This document shows, in pieces, positions 43,182 to 51,131 of a DNA stretch of 64,000 nucleotides. The notes beneath the pieces were generated by a model. That model did no database searches. It saw only the letters and a program-made list of their open reading frames with translations, and was not told where the DNA came from. The DNA is from Spirosoma fluviale (lineage in GTDB: Bacteria > Bacteroidota > Bacteroidia > Cytophagales > Spirosomataceae), in NCBI RefSeq assembly GCF_900230225.1, contig NZ_OCNH01000001.1:62001-126000 (forward strand), in the 5' to 3' direction. Position 1 is the stretch's first letter. Every line of letters begins with the position of its first letter. Position numbers and translations under genes: made by a program.

Positions 43182-43565
43182 ATGACAAAAACACTTCCCA
43201 AACAGGTATTTACACTACGAAGAGCACTGCTTGTCGTGGCGTTGTTATGTAGCCTCTTTGCTTGTCTGGGAGGTGATTATGCCAATGTAAATCGATTAAA
43301 GCAAACGACTCGAACGGAGTTGTGTAGTACGCATAGGCAGGAGGCTATTCAACGAAGCAAACCTGAACGCACGTGCTTAAAATCGTATGGCTCTACTTGC
43401 CAACTCTCCCTACAAAAAAGCTTGTTGGCTTACAATAAGTTGATTAATGCCGAAATAGCAAGTGCTTGCCGCCGAAAGATTCCGCTTGTACAAGCCGCTA
43501 AATTTGTTCAGCGCAAAACTACCCCCGCTGACGCTTCAGATTGCTCTCTCGTTGCGTTAAGTTAA
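43182..43565 (+). CDS. Cysteine-rich small exported protein
   Basis: A 127-aa protein with a signal-peptide-like start (MTKTLPKQVFTLRRALLVVALLCSLFAC in two pieces) and a basic mature region. Seven Cys are present, five of them in the mature part and well spaced (ELCST, RTCLK, STCQL, SACRR, SDCSL), suggesting disulfides or metal binding. No family was recognised. The ATG is 2 bp after the transporter stop, so it may be the last gene of that operon. A lipoprotein Cys at LFAC is possible but not ideal. Confidence 0.6.
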   Translation: MTKTLPKQVFTLRRALLVVALLCSLFACLGGDYANVNRLKQTTRTELCSTHRQEAIQRSKPERTCLKSYGSTCQLSLQKSLLAYNKLINAEIASACRRKIPLVQAAKFVQRKTTPADASDCSLVALS

Positions 43566-43653
43566 TTCCCATCCTGCCGATCTGGCTGTTATGCTTTCCT
43601 GATTTCTCTTATTACGCTGCGCTAACGCAGCTTCAAATCTCTATTATCCGCTC

Positions 43654-43857
43654 ATGAAACGAGTCAAAAAGCTTGTTAAGCTAATGGGTCTGGTATGTCT
43701 CATTATTCTGGCCTTATGCGGTATCGGCATCAATGGCGCAGGTCCTGTGCTTTCTCAAAGCAAAGAACGTTATCCAGAAAATAATGTCAAAATTGAACTA
43801 GTACAGGTGAAGGAGAAAGATGATGACTCAACGGAGTCAATCGGAGTTAAATTATGA
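43654..43857 (+). CDS. Small single-pass membrane protein, 67 aa
   Basis: A 67-aa protein with a basic start (MKRVKKLVKLM), one hydrophobic helix (GLVCLIILALCGIGINGAG) and a charged tail (KIELVQVKEKDDD). Similar very small membrane proteins are common in Bacteroidota and have no known function. It ends before the long hairpin at 43914. Confidence 0.6.
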   Translation: MKRVKKLVKLMGLVCLIILALCGIGINGAGPVLSQSKERYPENNVKIELVQVKEKDDDSTESIGVKL

Positions 43858-43913
43858 ACCTGTTCAAGAGTCCAGTTTCATCTCATTAAACGGTTCGGTC
43901 TAGCCTGTTCTCC

Positions 43914-43983
43914 TGTAGCCTGGACGGCCACGTCCGGGAGTAAATGAGTTTATGTCTTCCCGGACGTGGCCGTCCAGGCTACA
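43914..43983. terminator. Perfect 26-bp GC-rich hairpin terminator
   Basis: Arms 43914-43939 and 43958-43983 pair perfectly with an 18-nt loop, between the convergent 67-aa gene and the DNA glycosylase gene. The stem is GC-rich, unlike the C-free group. Confidence 0.85.
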
Positions 43984-44000
43984 GCAAACCGCTTTCTCAA

Positions 44001-44636
44001 TTACTTCCGGCTCACAAACTTATTTCCTTTTATATAGTATCGATACGGTAGATCGGTGCCGTGGGTCAGGCCGATGCGCGTGGTCGTGACCATGTCGAAG
44101 TCGTGTAAAACTGGGCCGCGAATGTAGATATTGCCTGTGGTCAGAGACGATGCGTTGTGTTCATTCTTGGTGATTCCCAACGCAATGGTCAGCTTGGCAG
44201 GACCGTTGGCGAGGTTGCGCTGCCCATCGGCGGTTGTGGCGTCGATGGTGTTACTCCGATACCGCTCGAAGCCCGTTTTAAACGCTTCGTTTCGGCGGAG
44301 GCCCATCAGGTCGATGCCTTCTGTGGGTTCGAGGGCACGAATCAATATGGCTTCGCCAACGCCTTCCGGCCCGGTTACGACATTTATGCAGTTGTAGTGG
44401 TTGTAGATCTGGTAGACATACAGCGTGCCCGCCGGTCCAAACATAGCTGCATTGCGGGTAGTTTGCCTACGGTACGCATGGCAGGCTGGGTCGTCGGTTA
44501 GGTAACCTTCTGTTTCGACAATGATCCCCGCCGTAACGCCTTCCGCCGATTCGTGTACCAGTTCGCAGCCTAATAGCAACTGAGCCAGCGTAAGGGTGCT
44601 GTGGGATTGATAGAAGTCAGATGGGAGTTTTTGCAT
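44001..44636 (-). CDS. DNA-3-methyladenine glycosylase (AAG/Mpg family)
   Basis: A 211-aa alkyladenine glycosylase of the human AAG fold, which removes 3-methyladenine and related bases from DNA. Family marks are LAQLLLGCELVHES near the start, GIIVETEGYLTDDPACHAY with the catalytic Glu (about residue 44), RNAAMFGPAGTLYVYQIY and NCINVVTGPEG with the base-flipping Tyr. AEAILIRALEP-like sequence (GEAILIRALEPTEG) and LANGPAKLTIALGI are also conserved. Length is close to the usual 200. Confidence 0.93.
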   Translation of the reverse strand: MQKLPSDFYQSHSTLTLAQLLLGCELVHESAEGVTAGIIVETEGYLTDDPACHAYRRQTTRNAAMFGPAGTLYVYQIYNHYNCINVVTGPEGVGEAILIRALEPTEGIDLMGLRRNEAFKTGFERYRSNTIDATTADGQRNLANGPAKLTIALGITKNEHNASSLTTGNIYIRGPVLHDFDMVTTTRIGLTHGTDLPYRYYIKGNKFVSRK

Positions 44637-44659
44637 ACTAGCTGGAAAGACCCACAGTC

Positions 44660-45082
44660 TTAACTGTAGAGTTTTAAGAACTCATCGTAAAGCAAAATTC
44701 GCCGAAATCCCCTCCGGCGAGCCGCTTCAACAATTGGTTTATCTCGGGTAATTAATACGGAATCAGTTTGAATCGCTAATGCTAAATAACTAATGTCTTT
44801 GGGGTCAATATCGGCAATAAGTCGGGTTGCTTTTTCTACGTTTTCTGGTTCAACCAGATACCGGGGTACAACCGTCAGTTTTGAAGAAACAAAGTGACCG
44901 TACTGAAGATGCGCTGGCCAATCCAATTTTGACTTCTCGACGATGACTTCACTGTATTTGTCAAGCTCGATGAGGGCAAAATCAGGCGTTATTACGTCCA
45001 GTGATGCTAGAATAACTTTGTGAAAAGCCCGTCCACCAATCAGGATAGCCATCAGTATGTTGGCATCGAAAACAAAGCGCAT
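44660..45082 (-). CDS. PIN-domain ribonuclease, probable toxin
   Basis: A 140-aa PIN domain protein. Acidic metal-binding residues are visible at the N-terminus (MRFVFDANILMAILIGG, Asp6), in IELDKYSEVIVEKSK (Glu), in IADIDPKDISYLALA (Asp) and in SVLITRDKPIVEAA (Asp). The layout matches the PIN-type toxin-antitoxin toxin group (COG1569-like), which cleaves RNA. The small gene 23 bp upstream on the same strand is the likely antitoxin. Toxicity is inferred only. Confidence 0.85.
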   Translation of the reverse strand: MRFVFDANILMAILIGGRAFHKVILASLDVITPDFALIELDKYSEVIVEKSKLDWPAHLQYGHFVSSKLTVVPRYLVEPENVEKATRLIADIDPKDISYLALAIQTDSVLITRDKPIVEAARRRGFRRILLYDEFLKLYS

Positions 45083-45105
45083 CTAGTCGTTACGGATTAG
45101 TAATG

Positions 45106-45309
45106 TTATTGTTGCTCCCAAACTTGCTGGCGCGCCTTTTTCCACTCTGACTCATTCACTAATTCATCGAAATAGTCTATGTCGGCCAAGGCTTCCTGAG
45201 CAGCAACTTTGAGCTTGAGTTTGGTAGCCGCATCGTTCAAAAATGCGCTAACCTGATCTGCCCCTAATACATCAATTACTTCCGGGTCAACAGTTACTGT
45301 AAATTCCAT
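45106..45309 (-). CDS. Probable antitoxin of the PIN pair
   Basis: A 67-aa small acidic protein, upstream of the PIN gene in the usual antitoxin-first order. The N-terminal MEFTVTVDPEVIDVLGADQV could form a short strand and helix, and the C-terminus (DELVNESEWKKARQQVWEQQ) is an amphipathic helix of the kind that blocks PIN active sites. No DNA-binding family was recognised, so the assignment rests mainly on position. Confidence 0.65.
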   Translation of the reverse strand: MEFTVTVDPEVIDVLGADQVSAFLNDAATKLKLKVAAQEALADIDYFDELVNESEWKKARQQVWEQQ

Positions 45310-45347
45310 ACGAATGCTGTTTTGATTACCTATGAAACGAGAAACAT

Positions 45348-46235
45348 CTAGATCACATTCATCGTCTGCTCCTTAATTTTTTCCAGCTCGTCTTTCATCT
45401 GTACCACAAACCGCTGGATGGATGAGTCGTTGGCTTTGGAGCCGATGGTATTGATTTCACGGCCAATCTCCTGAGAGATGAAATTGAGTTTTTTGCCGTT
45501 GGCTTCTTCCGTTGCCAGCACTTCCAGAAAATAGCTGAGGTGGTTTTTGAGCCGGACTTTCTCTTCCGAGATGTCGAATTTCTCGACGTAATAGACCAGC
45601 TCCTGTTCAAAGCGATTGTGGTCGAACGATTCGTTGTCTAGTAGTTCACGCACCGAGTTCCGCATCCGGTCGCGCACGGCGGGCATCCGTTTTACATCCT
45701 GCTCTTCTATGTCGGCCAGCCGGTCGGTAATGATCTGAATATATTCCTGAAATTTACTTTCCAGCACCGCTCCGTCCTGTTTACGGAACCCGTCACACCG
45801 GTGAATAGCTTCTTTTACAGCTTGAAGTACCGTTTCCCAATCTGATACATCGGCCGAATGGTCTGTCGACTCGGTGAGGTAGGCATTGGGTTGCTGAAGG
45901 GCCAGTTGAAGCACATCGCCGTCCGAAATACTCATCAGCATCGTATTGGCGGTTTCCTTCACATCGGCTACATAAGCCGCCACCAGCGGGCGATTGATGG
46001 TAACTCCCGGCCGAATGGCGTTGGTGCGGGTCAGGTTCAACGAAAGCTCCACTTTGCCGCGCTCCAGTTGATGGGTTAATAGCGCCCGCAGTTCAATTTC
46101 CTTATCGGAAAACTGGCGGGGCATGCGGCAATAAATATCCAGAAATTTAGAGTTCAGGGTTTTAACTTCTGCAGTTACCGACAGGCCACCAGCCTCCACC
46201 GTTGCGTTGCCGAAGCCGGTCATTGATTTAAGCAT
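45348..46235 (-). CDS. YicC/YloC-family endoribonuclease
   Basis: A 295-aa YicC-like protein; the family has metal-dependent endoribonuclease activity linked to small-RNA decay. The N-terminus LKSMTGFGNATVEAGGLSVTAEV-type sequence (split here) is invariant in the family, followed by KTLNSKFLDIYCRMP and RGKVELSLNLTR. The C-terminal half is helical with RFEQELVYYVEKFDISEEKV, FISQEIGREINTIGSKAND and VVQMKDELEKIKEQTMNV, the normal ending. It is followed by the PIN pair and preceded by pdxA. Confidence 0.95.
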   Translation of the reverse strand: MLKSMTGFGNATVEAGGLSVTAEVKTLNSKFLDIYCRMPRQFSDKEIELRALLTHQLERGKVELSLNLTRTNAIRPGVTINRPLVAAYVADVKETANTMLMSISDGDVLQLALQQPNAYLTESTDHSADVSDWETVLQAVKEAIHRCDGFRKQDGAVLESKFQEYIQIITDRLADIEEQDVKRMPAVRDRMRNSVRELLDNESFDHNRFEQELVYYVEKFDISEEKVRLKNHLSYFLEVLATEEANGKKLNFISQEIGREINTIGSKANDSSIQRFVVQMKDELEKIKEQTMNVI

Positions 46236-46330
46236 TCGTTGAATTAGTTAGTAGTTGTTAAGTTGTTGGTTATTCGCTTTTAGGTATGAAGTTGCCGGAA
46301 CGTGAACTCAAGAACCTGCTAACCAATAAC

Positions 46331-48010
46331 TCATTTTAAAGCTCCTTCTTCCAGTTCGACGAACTCTTTGCGGTTTCGGGCTACATCAATAGCGGTGTAG
46401 ATAGCCTGCAGCATGGAGGTTTCGTCGGCAAGATCTTTGCCCGCAATATCATAAGCTGTGCCATGATCGGGCGAGGTCCGTACAGCAGGCATACCTGCTG
46501 TAAAGTTGACGCCTTCTTCAAACGCAATGGCCTTGAATGGAATCAATCCCTGATCGTGATACATGGCCAGCACCGCATCGAATTTGGAATAAGCGCGGGT
46601 ACCAAAGAAACCGTCGGCGGGGTAGGGGCCAAAAACCAACTGCCCTTTGTTGCGCCAGTCGGCAATGAGCGGCTTGATGATGTCGTTCTCCTCCGTTCCC
46701 AGCAGGCCTTCTTCGCCCGCGTGGGGATTAAGACCCAGCACGGCAATCTTTGGTTTCTCGATGCCAAAATCCTGCTTCAGTGACTGCATCATAAGGGTTA
46801 ACTTCTGCGCAATTCGTTCGCGGGTAATGTTTTGCCGAACACGTCCCAGTGGTACGTGCCCAGTTACAACACCTACGCGCAAGGTTTGGCTAACCAGGAA
46901 CATCAGATTATCCTGAACTCCGAACTCCTGGGCCAAATACTCCGTATGCCCCGGAAATTTAAACTCGTCGGACTGGATGTTATTTTTATTGATCGGTGCC
47001 GTAACGAGGGCATCGATCTTGCCGTCTTTCAAATCGTCGACCGCCCGTTGCAAACACGCCAGGGCTGCCTGACCAGCATCGGCGGTTACCTGTCCCGGCT
47101 GAATATCCTGATTTTGATCGGGCCAGCATGTGATAACGTTCGTCAGCTTATGACTGATTTGGCCCACCGTCTGCGCACCATTAAGGTTCCAGTCTTTCAG
47201 ATTCAGTAGATTGCGATAGCGGTTCAGAATCCGCATAGACCCATAAATAACGGGTGTGCAGATTTTCTGTAGCCGATTGTATTGCAACGCTTTCAGAATT
47301 ACTTCCGGACCAATGCCATTGTAGTCGCCCAGCGAAATGCCGATGACCAATCGCTCGCCCCGGCTATTCGTCTCAGCCAATTGCGCGGGTTGGTTACCGT
47401 CTTCCCGTTGTGCCAGGCCTGGTTCTGGTGCCAGAGAGCTCCGCTGCCCGTTTCGGTTATCGCTAGCCGGACGGCTGCGTTCGTTCTGATTTTCGTCGCG
47501 CTGGCGATTTTCCGCTTGTCGCTGACTATTCTGCCCATTGGCCGGCTGCCCTTGTCCGTCGCGTTGATTTTTAGGTCGCTGCTGGTTGGGCTGGCCGGGC
47601 CGTTGTCCGCGCTCGGGTCTTTCGGTCATGTTGGCTCCGTTTGCCGTAGCTGCCTTGTCATCAACACCGTTTTTAGGTTGCTGTTGCCGGTTATCGCGTT
47701 GATTACGGCTCCCTTCCCGTTGGCCACCCTCGCGTGGTCCGCCATCGCGTGGTCCGCCATCGCGGTTTCGCTCGGGGCGTGGTTCTCCGTTACGTGGTTC
47801 TCCGTTACGTGGTTCGCCATTGCGTGGTTCGCCATTGCGATTATTCCGTTGCGGATTGTCTTGTCGATTGCCAGCGGGTTGATTACCCGTTTGCGGTGGC
47901 GTAGGCTCAGGTTCATTAGCCTGCGTAGCACGCGGTTGAACGTCTGGAGCTGGCGCATCAGATGGATTTGTACGAGTTGGATTCGAATCGTCGGATTGGC
48001 GTTGTTCCAT
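46331..48010 (-). CDS. pdxA: 4-hydroxythreonine-4-phosphate dehydrogenase with long disordered N-terminus
   Basis: The catalytic part (about residues 218-559) is an ordinary PdxA, which oxidises 4-phosphohydroxy-threonine in pyridoxal phosphate synthesis: VIGISLGDYNGIGPEVIL at its start, FPGHTEYLAQEFG with a metal His, LGLNPHAGEEGLLG, and LAMYHDQGLIPFKA. The preceding 210 residues are unrelated to PdxA: Pro/Gln/Asn/Arg/Gly-rich, with four RNGEP repeats and many RDGGP-type units. The start MEQRQSDDSNPTR at 48010 was chosen; an upstream extension runs through a hairpin arm. The extension could bind RNA or phase-separate, as RG-rich tails do, but that is inference. Confidence 0.93.
   Translation of the reverse strand: MEQRQSDDSNPTRTNPSDAPAPDVQPRATQANEPEPTPPQTGNQPAGNRQDNPQRNNRNGEPRNGEPRNGEPRNGEPRPERNRDGGPRDGGPREGGQREGSRNQRDNRQQQPKNGVDDKAATANGANMTERPERGQRPGQPNQQRPKNQRDGQGQPANGQNSQRQAENRQRDENQNERSRPASDNRNGQRSSLAPEPGLAQREDGNQPAQLAETNSRGERLVIGISLGDYNGIGPEVILKALQYNRLQKICTPVIYGSMRILNRYRNLLNLKDWNLNGAQTVGQISHKLTNVITCWPDQNQDIQPGQVTADAGQAALACLQRAVDDLKDGKIDALVTAPINKNNIQSDEFKFPGHTEYLAQEFGVQDNLMFLVSQTLRVGVVTGHVPLGRVRQNITRERIAQKLTLMMQSLKQDFGIEKPKIAVLGLNPHAGEEGLLGTEENDIIKPLIADWRNKGQLVFGPYPADGFFGTRAYSKFDAVLAMYHDQGLIPFKAIAFEEGVNFTAGMPAVRTSPDHGTAYDIAGKDLADETSMLQAIYTAIDVARNRKEFVELEEGALK
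47755..47840. repeat. 15-bp tandem repeats encoding RNGEP units in pdxA
   Basis: Four consecutive 15-bp units (GGTTCTCCGTTACGT twice, GGTTCGCCATTGCGT-type twice) encode RNGEP on the minus strand, with related RDGGP units just before. The DNA copies are nearly identical in pairs, suggesting recent slippage expansion. Confidence 0.75.
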
Positions 48011-48046
48011 GCACTTTTTGTAGTTTCGCCAAGAGTTAGCAGATAA

Positions 48047-48130
48047 TGAAAAATGAAGAATGAAAAGTGACGAACAAACGGAATAAACCAAATACGTGTT
48101 TACTCCTCACTTTTCATTCTTCATTTTTCA
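48047..48130. repeat. Perfect 24-bp inverted repeat between divergent genes
   Basis: Arms 48047-48070 and 48107-48130 pair perfectly (loop 36 nt); the 5' arm is C-free. It lies midway between the start of pdxA (48010) and the start of the dehydrogenase (48164), so it is not a normal terminator. It could be part of both leader RNAs or a protein-binding site. Confidence 0.7.
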
Positions 48131-48163
48131 CTGTATTTGCTGCAAGTTACGAAAACACAACGG

Positions 48164-49096
48164 ATGTCCCAGAATCAACTGTCTATTCTCATTGCCGACG
48201 AGATGCACCCGTCGCTTTTTGCCATGCTCGATCAGGCTGGCTATCATTATGATTATCAGCCTAAAATTACACGGGCTGACTTATTAGCCGCCCTTTCGCC
48301 GTTCGATGGGTTAATCATCCGAAGCAAAACTTTTGTAGATGAAGAGCTGCTGGCCCAGGCACCCAAGCTTCGTTTCATTGGCCGGGCTGGTGCCGGTCTT
48401 GACTTAATTGATCTGGCTGCAACCGAGCAGCGGCATATTCGCGTTTTCCATGCAGGCGAAGGAAACCGCGATGCCGTTGGCGAACACGCGGTTGGTATGC
48501 TGCTTGCCCTGCTTGCCAATATTCTGAAAGCCGACCGTGAAGTGCGGCAGGGTACATGGGATCGGGAGGGTAACCGGGGCTATGAACTCGGTAGCCTGAC
48601 CGTGGGCCTTATTGGCTACGGCAACAATGGACAGGCGACCGCCCGAAGGCTGAGCGGCTTTGGCTGCCGCGTACTGGCCTACGACAAATTCCTGACCAAC
48701 TATGGCAATGCTTATGCCGAAGAAGCTTCTCTGGAGCAGATCAAAGCCGAAGCGGACGTACTCAGCCTGCACATCCCGCTGATCGATGAAACACGTATGC
48801 TGATCAACGACGACTTTATTGCCCAATTCAGCAAACCGTTTTATCTCATCAATATTGCACGTGGGGAAATCGCGTCGCTGTCCGCCATCGTTCGTGGGCT
48901 GGAAAGCAGGAAAATTCGCGGAGCCTGTCTGGATGTACTGGAAAATGAGAAGCTGGCTAAACTCACGCCCGATCAGCAACAGGCATTCGACTACCTCCGC
49001 CAGTCGGACCGGGTGGTGCTGACTCCGCACGTTGCCGGCTGGACGCACGAAAGTTATGTCAGAATCAATGAGGTATTGGTAAGGCAGATGCAGTAG
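48164..49096 (+). CDS. D-2-hydroxyacid dehydrogenase (SerA-like)
   Basis: A 310-aa NAD-dependent dehydrogenase of the D-isomer 2-hydroxyacid family. The start MSQNQLSILIADEMHPSLF at 48164 is preferred to an upstream in-frame ATG inside the hairpin arm. The NAD site is LTVGLIGYGNNGQATARRL at about residues 144-162 with YGNNG rather than the usual GxGxxG (G-Y-G-N-N-G). Catalytic Arg is in INIARGEIASL, Glu in LDVLENEKLA and His in VLTPHVAGWTHESY. No C-terminal ACT domain is present, so it is a short form; 3-phosphoglycerate or another 2-keto acid may be its substrate. Confidence 0.88.
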   Translation: MSQNQLSILIADEMHPSLFAMLDQAGYHYDYQPKITRADLLAALSPFDGLIIRSKTFVDEELLAQAPKLRFIGRAGAGLDLIDLAATEQRHIRVFHAGEGNRDAVGEHAVGMLLALLANILKADREVRQGTWDREGNRGYELGSLTVGLIGYGNNGQATARRLSGFGCRVLAYDKFLTNYGNAYAEEASLEQIKAEADVLSLHIPLIDETRMLINDDFIAQFSKPFYLINIARGEIASLSAIVRGLESRKIRGACLDVLENEKLAKLTPDQQQAFDYLRQSDRVVLTPHVAGWTHESYVRINEVLVRQMQ

Positions 49097-49119
49097 AGAC
49101 AACGCATGCGTTGTCTCTA
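49092..49119. terminator. 28-bp perfect palindrome
   Basis: The 14-bp halves 49092-49105 and 49106-49119 form a perfect palindrome with no spacer, containing the TAG stop of the dehydrogenase and ending 1 bp before the convergent IPT/TIG stop. It can serve both genes as a terminator. Confidence 0.7.
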
Positions 49120-49120
49120 C

Positions 49121-50914
49121 CTACCGGGTTATCGTGAAATTTGAACTACTGCAACTCGTTCCGGCTTCGTTGGTCAGACAGATTTGCCCGGTAATGGCTC
49201 CGGCCGGAATGGTGACCCGGAGGTTTGCGCCTTCCAGCACAAAAGCGGCCGGTGTGGACGTTCCGTTGCTGAATCGAATCTCCTGAACGGTGGCCAGGTT
49301 CTGTCCAGTCAGGACGATCTGGTCGCCAACCTTACCCGATTTAGGTGTGAAGTCGATGTTATTAATGAGCCGTAGAACGGTAAACGGGGCCGTTGTGGTC
49401 GCATCGTTCGTTTCGTTCGTTACCCGCAATGGTCCCGTCTGGGCGTCGTTCGGCACCAGCACCCAGCGTTCTTTATCCTCTTTCTTACCCCCATCGGCGG
49501 CAGGCGTCGTGGAGCCCGTGAATAGGATTGAGGCATTCAACAGAAAGTCCCCCCGGAGAACCACCCGCTCGCCGGGGCGGGCTTTTAACGGAAGGATGTC
49601 TGAAACGACCGCTTTCTGAACGATCACCAACGGGGCTGATGTGGTACCTGCGCGGCTGGTTACCGTAATTGGACCGCTAACGGCGATTTCGGGGATGCCA
49701 ATCAGCAGATCGAAGCCCTCATTACGGCTGGTTACAGGTACCGTAATCCCGCTAACGCTGACGCTGGTAATCCGATATAAATTATTGCCCGATACCGTTA
49801 GCGGGCGTCCGCGTAGTTGCCGGGCTGGCGTGAAGGTCAGATTGGAGGGGGGCAGGAAAAAGAAGAACGGGTCTGTGGCCGTTGTGGTGCCGCCGATACC
49901 GGTGGCGGTTACCGATACTCGCCCGGATGTAGGTAAGGCCGGGACGGTAGCTTCCAGTTGCGTTGCGTTAATTATCCGAAACGGCACGGACACATTACCA
50001 ATCGACACGGTCGAAATTTCCTGAAAATTTCGACCTTCTACAATTAGCTTTTCGCCCGCTGCGCCGTCCTGAGCCATCAGGTGTGTAATAAAAGGAGGCT
50101 GGAAGAGTTTCAGTGTGTCGGTACTGGTGGCTATCAATGACTCAAAAACCTGCACCCGCACCAGTCCTGATGTGGCTGATTGAGGAATAATGGTGCGGAT
50201 TTCGGTATCTTTTATGGTCGTCAGGGCTTTATCGGGAGCCAGCCCGTTAATGCTCACCGTTCCATCGGTGAAGTTCTTCCCAAGAATGACTAACTCCGCC
50301 CCTGGTTTGGCTTTAGTTGGACTTATGCTGGTAATCTGGGGCGTTCCGGCGATAACGAATCGATTGATAACCGTACCTGCGGATGTTTCAACGATAAATG
50401 CCTGCGGTCCTCTGGGTACGGTTGGGGGAATCGTAATCGTCAGTTTCCGGGCCGTACTATCATTAATTATGGCGTCAATATCGTTGAATCGAATTCGTCG
50501 AATTTGATTCAGGTAGTCGCCCGTAACAACAACCTGCGTGCCGGGAAGCCCATTTGTTGGGGTAATGGCGGTAACAATGGGGGCTGGCTGAAGCACCGTA
50601 AAGGGGAGTGGATCGGAGCTGCCTTCCTTCGTCTGAACACGAATCTGGGTTTTGCCCGGTGCCACTCTGGGTACCAGCAGTTGAATAGACGTTTCGTCGT
50701 GGCTGCCAATGGGCGCGTTAACAGCAGAGGTCGCTGTCCCAAATGTAACCGTAGGGTCCGTACCGAACTGATAGCCAGACAGTGTGATGGACTGATCTAC
50801 GTAAGCCTGATTGACAGAGATCTTAACCAGCTCTGGCGGGCTATGCTGAACCCGGCAACCAAAAAACCCAAGAAGGATACTAAGCGAAAAGAAAACTCGT
50901 AATGTTGATTTCAT
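49121..50914 (-). CDS. IPT/TIG repeat surface lipoprotein
   Basis: A 597-aa lipoprotein. The start MKSTLRVFFSLSILLGFFGC at 50914 puts a lipidation Cys at about residue 20. The rest is seven Ig-like IPT/TIG repeats of about 80 residues, each opening with a pattern like ITSISPTKAKPGAELVILG or IDFTPKSGKVGDQIVLTG. IPT/TIG chains are found in surface-exposed binding proteins such as the SusE/SusF or xyloglucan-binding type. No enzyme domain is attached. It probably sits on the outer membrane and binds a glycan or protein partner. Confidence 0.9.
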   Translation of the reverse strand: MKSTLRVFFSLSILLGFFGCRVQHSPPELVKISVNQAYVDQSITLSGYQFGTDPTVTFGTATSAVNAPIGSHDETSIQLLVPRVAPGKTQIRVQTKEGSSDPLPFTVLQPAPIVTAITPTNGLPGTQVVVTGDYLNQIRRIRFNDIDAIINDSTARKLTITIPPTVPRGPQAFIVETSAGTVINRFVIAGTPQITSISPTKAKPGAELVILGKNFTDGTVSINGLAPDKALTTIKDTEIRTIIPQSATSGLVRVQVFESLIATSTDTLKLFQPPFITHLMAQDGAAGEKLIVEGRNFQEISTVSIGNVSVPFRIINATQLEATVPALPTSGRVSVTATGIGGTTTATDPFFFFLPPSNLTFTPARQLRGRPLTVSGNNLYRITSVSVSGITVPVTSRNEGFDLLIGIPEIAVSGPITVTSRAGTTSAPLVIVQKAVVSDILPLKARPGERVVLRGDFLLNASILFTGSTTPAADGGKKEDKERWVLVPNDAQTGPLRVTNETNDATTTAPFTVLRLINNIDFTPKSGKVGDQIVLTGQNLATVQEIRFSNGTSTPAAFVLEGANLRVTIPAGAITGQICLTNEAGTSCSSSNFTITR

Positions 50915-51131
50915 AAAACGACAACCGGAGTTGTCATTCCGGTGCATAATCGGTAAAATTAGTCAATTTGACCATCCAAAAACCATTTCTCCAGAAAGCC
51001 TGTTAGACCTAATGAAGTGTGATTCGTGTAGAAGCCATCAATATGCAGAAATAGAGAGGGGAGTTAATTAAGTTAGCCACTAATTCTCAATTTACACGTA
51101 TCGTTCCACATTCTTCACTAAGAATTATCGA

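Noticed and set aside
47740-47840. CRISPR-like short repeats
   Set aside because: The 15-bp units are contiguous, without spacers, and encode amino-acid repeats in pdxA.
47282-48046. A 254-codon hydrophobic frame antisense to the pdxA extension
   Set aside because: The Arg/Gly/Pro-rich repeat coding on the other strand reads as Ala/Leu/Val/Ile in antisense; the hydrophobic 'membrane protein' is a composition artefact.
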